Source: Chrysomallon squamiferum
Taxonomy: Eukaryota; Mollusca; Gastropoda; Neomphalida; Peltospiridae
Length of the DNA: 64,000 nt
Assembly (NCBI GenBank): GCA_012295275.1
Contig: CM022670.1
Coordinates: forward strand, 18,435,698 to 18,499,697
Reading direction: 5' to 3'
Part shown: one piece after another, positions 62,019 to 64,000 of the stretch
How the letters are laid out: each line of letters starts with the position of its first letter
Numbering within the stretch: position 1 is the stretch's first letter
Notes under the pieces: generated by a model
What the model was told of the DNA's origin: nothing
Seen by the model: only the letters and a program-made list of their open reading frames with translations
Database searches by the model: none
Program-made: the position numbers and the translations under genes

Positions 62019-62537
62019 TAAGTAAAAAAGGAAGAAGGAAAGGAAAAAAGAAATAGAATATAGAACAGAGTTGTTGTTGTTGTTACCGTTATTATAGATA
62101 AAGAAAAATAATGAAAGTAACTAGAAAAAAATCAGTTATGAAACAAAAATAATTTTGTTAGCTGTGCAGTCTTCAGTATATTAATTTTCATCATCTTTTA
62201 CGGAGGAATTATTATTAAAACTGAATAACAACAACAATAATAAAGACTTATATAGAGAAAAAATATTAATATATATATATATAGCAAAGAGAATGAATAA
62301 AAACAACAAAAAGAGACTAAAACTCGAGGAAATTAAACTGACAAAGTAAAGAAAATGTAAAATACAGGAAAAAGAATAATAAAGCATAGAAAACATAATT
62401 ATTACAATAAGAAAGCAAACATATTAACTGGGAATAATACCAAAAATAATAATTATGTCATGGAATAAAATACATCTGTCACATTAAATATGAATTCAAA
62501 TATATTCATCAGCTTGATTAGTAAACTTTTATGAACA

Positions 62538-62538
<1 letters not shown>

Positions 62539-62580
<42 letters not shown>

Positions 62581-62645
62581 GTAATAATAATAATAGTAAT
62601 AATAACAGTAGTAATAATAATAATAGTAATAATAATATAACAATA

Positions 62646-62672
<27 letters not shown>
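62539..62672. repeat. (AAT)n ... (ATT)n inverted microsatellite
   Basis: A long AAT array with interspersed AGT/ACA variants, ending in a run of ATT at about 62648-62672. The two senses are complementary and could fold back. Confidence 0.9.
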
Positions 62673-62676
<4 letters not shown>

Positions 62677-62762
62677 TAATTAAATAGAATAAAAATAGAA
62701 AGGGAGACAATTTGAGTAAATTATTTATTATTTGGGATAAAAAAAAAATAATAACAAAAAAA

Positions 62763-62789
62763 ACAAAAAAAAAAAAAAAAAAAAAAAAA
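62763..62789. repeat. Poly-A tract
   Basis: Run of A near 62763-62789, with interruptions just upstream. Confidence 0.9.
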
Positions 62790-62932
62790 TGCTTCGTTTT
62801 TTTACACTGAAAACCAAAAACAAAATGAAAACTCGTATAAGATTATAGTATGAACTATTTATATTTTTATTTATTTATTTATTTGCTTGCATGTTTGTTT
62901 GTTTGTTTATCTCTGATTAATTTGAAACATTA

Positions 62933-63050
62933 TTCAGGAAATATTTCATGTTAGAAATAGTACACAAAACATATCCAAGGATTTTTCTTAAAAAGACGTC
63001 GATGTCCAGGACACATGGTCTATGACACATGAGGAAACTAGATTAATAAT
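62933..63050. repeat. Direct repeat, copy A (about 115 bp)
   Basis: Shares, in order, an atattt-catg block, gtacacaaaacat, aagacgtcga, gacacatg and gaggaaactagatt with copy B about 885 bases downstream. Family unknown. Confidence 0.65.
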
Positions 63051-63825
63051 TTATTGTCTCCTTGCCAGGAGGCAGGAGTAAAATGCATGATTCTGATTGG
63101 CTAACAGTAAAGTTACATCATCTCTTACACATTTAATTTAAAGAAGCCGGTTTACATGCGTACGAATATCATTCACTGATCATAAAATGATGCAAACGTC
63201 TACAAACTTAGCCTCATATTGGGCATTTTCGTTAGTGTTTTAATTTGACATATATATCTTCTTTTTTTTTTTTTTTTAAAAAACATAGTATTTAACAAAT
63301 TAATTTTCGTTCAATTAGTTCATCTGAGTTGACAATGGTGTTAGTTACTTATTTTGATTTTTAACATATCGTACGTAACTTCCTACTCATTGCATTTCAA
63401 GAAAAGAAGTCCTGATAATTATTCGCAGGTGTCTGTTCCATAGAAATAGCCGTTTTATCGCAAGCGGTTTAGGTGTGAAAGGTTCAAAACATGTACTAAA
63501 TTTAGTTAAATGTTTTACACTTATAAAGAAATCCATCGATTTACTTTTATTTATGTATTAATGAGACCGTCCTGCCTGTTCACCTTGTTTTTTGCTAGGC
63601 CTACTGAAAATATCTTTGTGTTTAAAAACCGTTTTAGTCATGGTAGAATGGAAATAAAAACCTACACTGATTTTGCTTTTGAGGTAAGTGATCGACTGAA
63701 AACGGCTAAATGTCAGCATTTACAACGCGTTCGGTTTGAATGCCATTTTGCTGTATCCACTACTCGATATCAAAAATGAAATCACAGTAGGTGTATCTCC
63801 TGATTCAGTGGTAGAGAAACTAGAA
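63051..63825. other. Spacer between direct repeats
   Basis: No gene recognised. Contains an inverted CCAAT-like gattggcta at about 63096 and a short open frame at 63510-63779 without known motifs. Confidence 0.4.
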
Positions 63826-63940
63826 AAATACTGAATATTTTTAACATGAGGAATAACGTACAAAACATTATTTTGCAGAAGACGTCGACACATACAGTAC
63901 TTGATCTGGACACGAGGAAACTAGATTGATAATGTCAGCT
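63826..63940. repeat. Direct repeat, copy B (about 115 bp)
   Basis: Carries gtacaaaacat, aagacgtcga, ggacac and gaggaaactagatt in the same order and sense as copy A. The window ends 60 bases later, so the full extent is unknown. Confidence 0.65.
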
Positions 63941-64000
63941 GTCACTATCAATTATGACTCCGAGTTGTCAGTGCCTACACAATGACTGTAAGTGATGAAG

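Noticed and set aside
62453-62710. Reverse-strand poly-Leu open frame
   Set aside because: It is translation of the AAT/ATT microsatellite.
63510-63779. 89-codon forward open frame near the right end
   Set aside because: No recognisable domain or splice support; lies between copies of a direct repeat.

Overview
This window is animal genomic DNA, very AT-rich and full of simple repeats. It is dominated by one large multi-exon gene on the + strand. Joining exons by splice signals and reading frame gives a protein that matches neurobeachin (NBEA/LRBA family; Drosophila rugose/DAKAP550, C. elegans sel-2) from near its N-terminus to its natural stop. The organism is probably a lophotrochozoan and most likely a mollusc: intron 9 holds a decayed tRNA-derived SINE that resembles repeats common in mollusc genomes. 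That assignment is an inference.

Layout. Bases 1-1558 hold no exon I can recognise; the true 5' exons lie upstream of the window. From 1559 to 49059 I place 54 coding exons, about 2,977 codons, ending in TAA. Order along the protein: N-terminal segment (exons 1-4), laminin-G/concanavalin-like domain (exons 4-8), long alpha-solenoid/DUF4704 region (exons 9-21), disordered linker with a possible PKA-RII-binding helix (exon 22), conserved middle segment (exons 22-27), an unusual Asn/Lys/Asp/Glu-rich linker (exons 28-30), DUF1088 (exons 30-34), PH-BEACH (exons 35-38), BEACH (exons 39-46) and WD40 repeats (exons 47-54). All introns fit GT-AG except intron 7, which is GC-AG. Two exons (13 and 31) each carry one extra base that breaks an otherwise perfect frame. 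Two small in-frame candidate microexons sit in the intron between BEACH and WD40.

From 49060 to about 54900 is T-rich non-coding DNA, probably 3' UTR followed by spacer. From about 55.4 kb composition changes to less AT-skewed DNA with more CpG. This part holds a decayed Tc1/mariner transposase relic (55.7-56.4 kb), three long CT tracts (57.3-58.9 kb), a possible MITE-like element with imperfect inverted termini (59.74-60.47 kb), AAT/ATT microsatellites and a roughly 115-bp segment present twice near the right end. I find no second protein-coding gene, RNA gene or CRISPR array.

The encoded protein would be a cytosolic, membrane-associated scaffold involved in post-Golgi and synaptic vesicle traffic, as known for the family. 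Nothing in the window is an operon or a multi-gene system; the unusual points are the charged repeat insertion, the candidate microexons, the frame breaks and several unclassified repeats.
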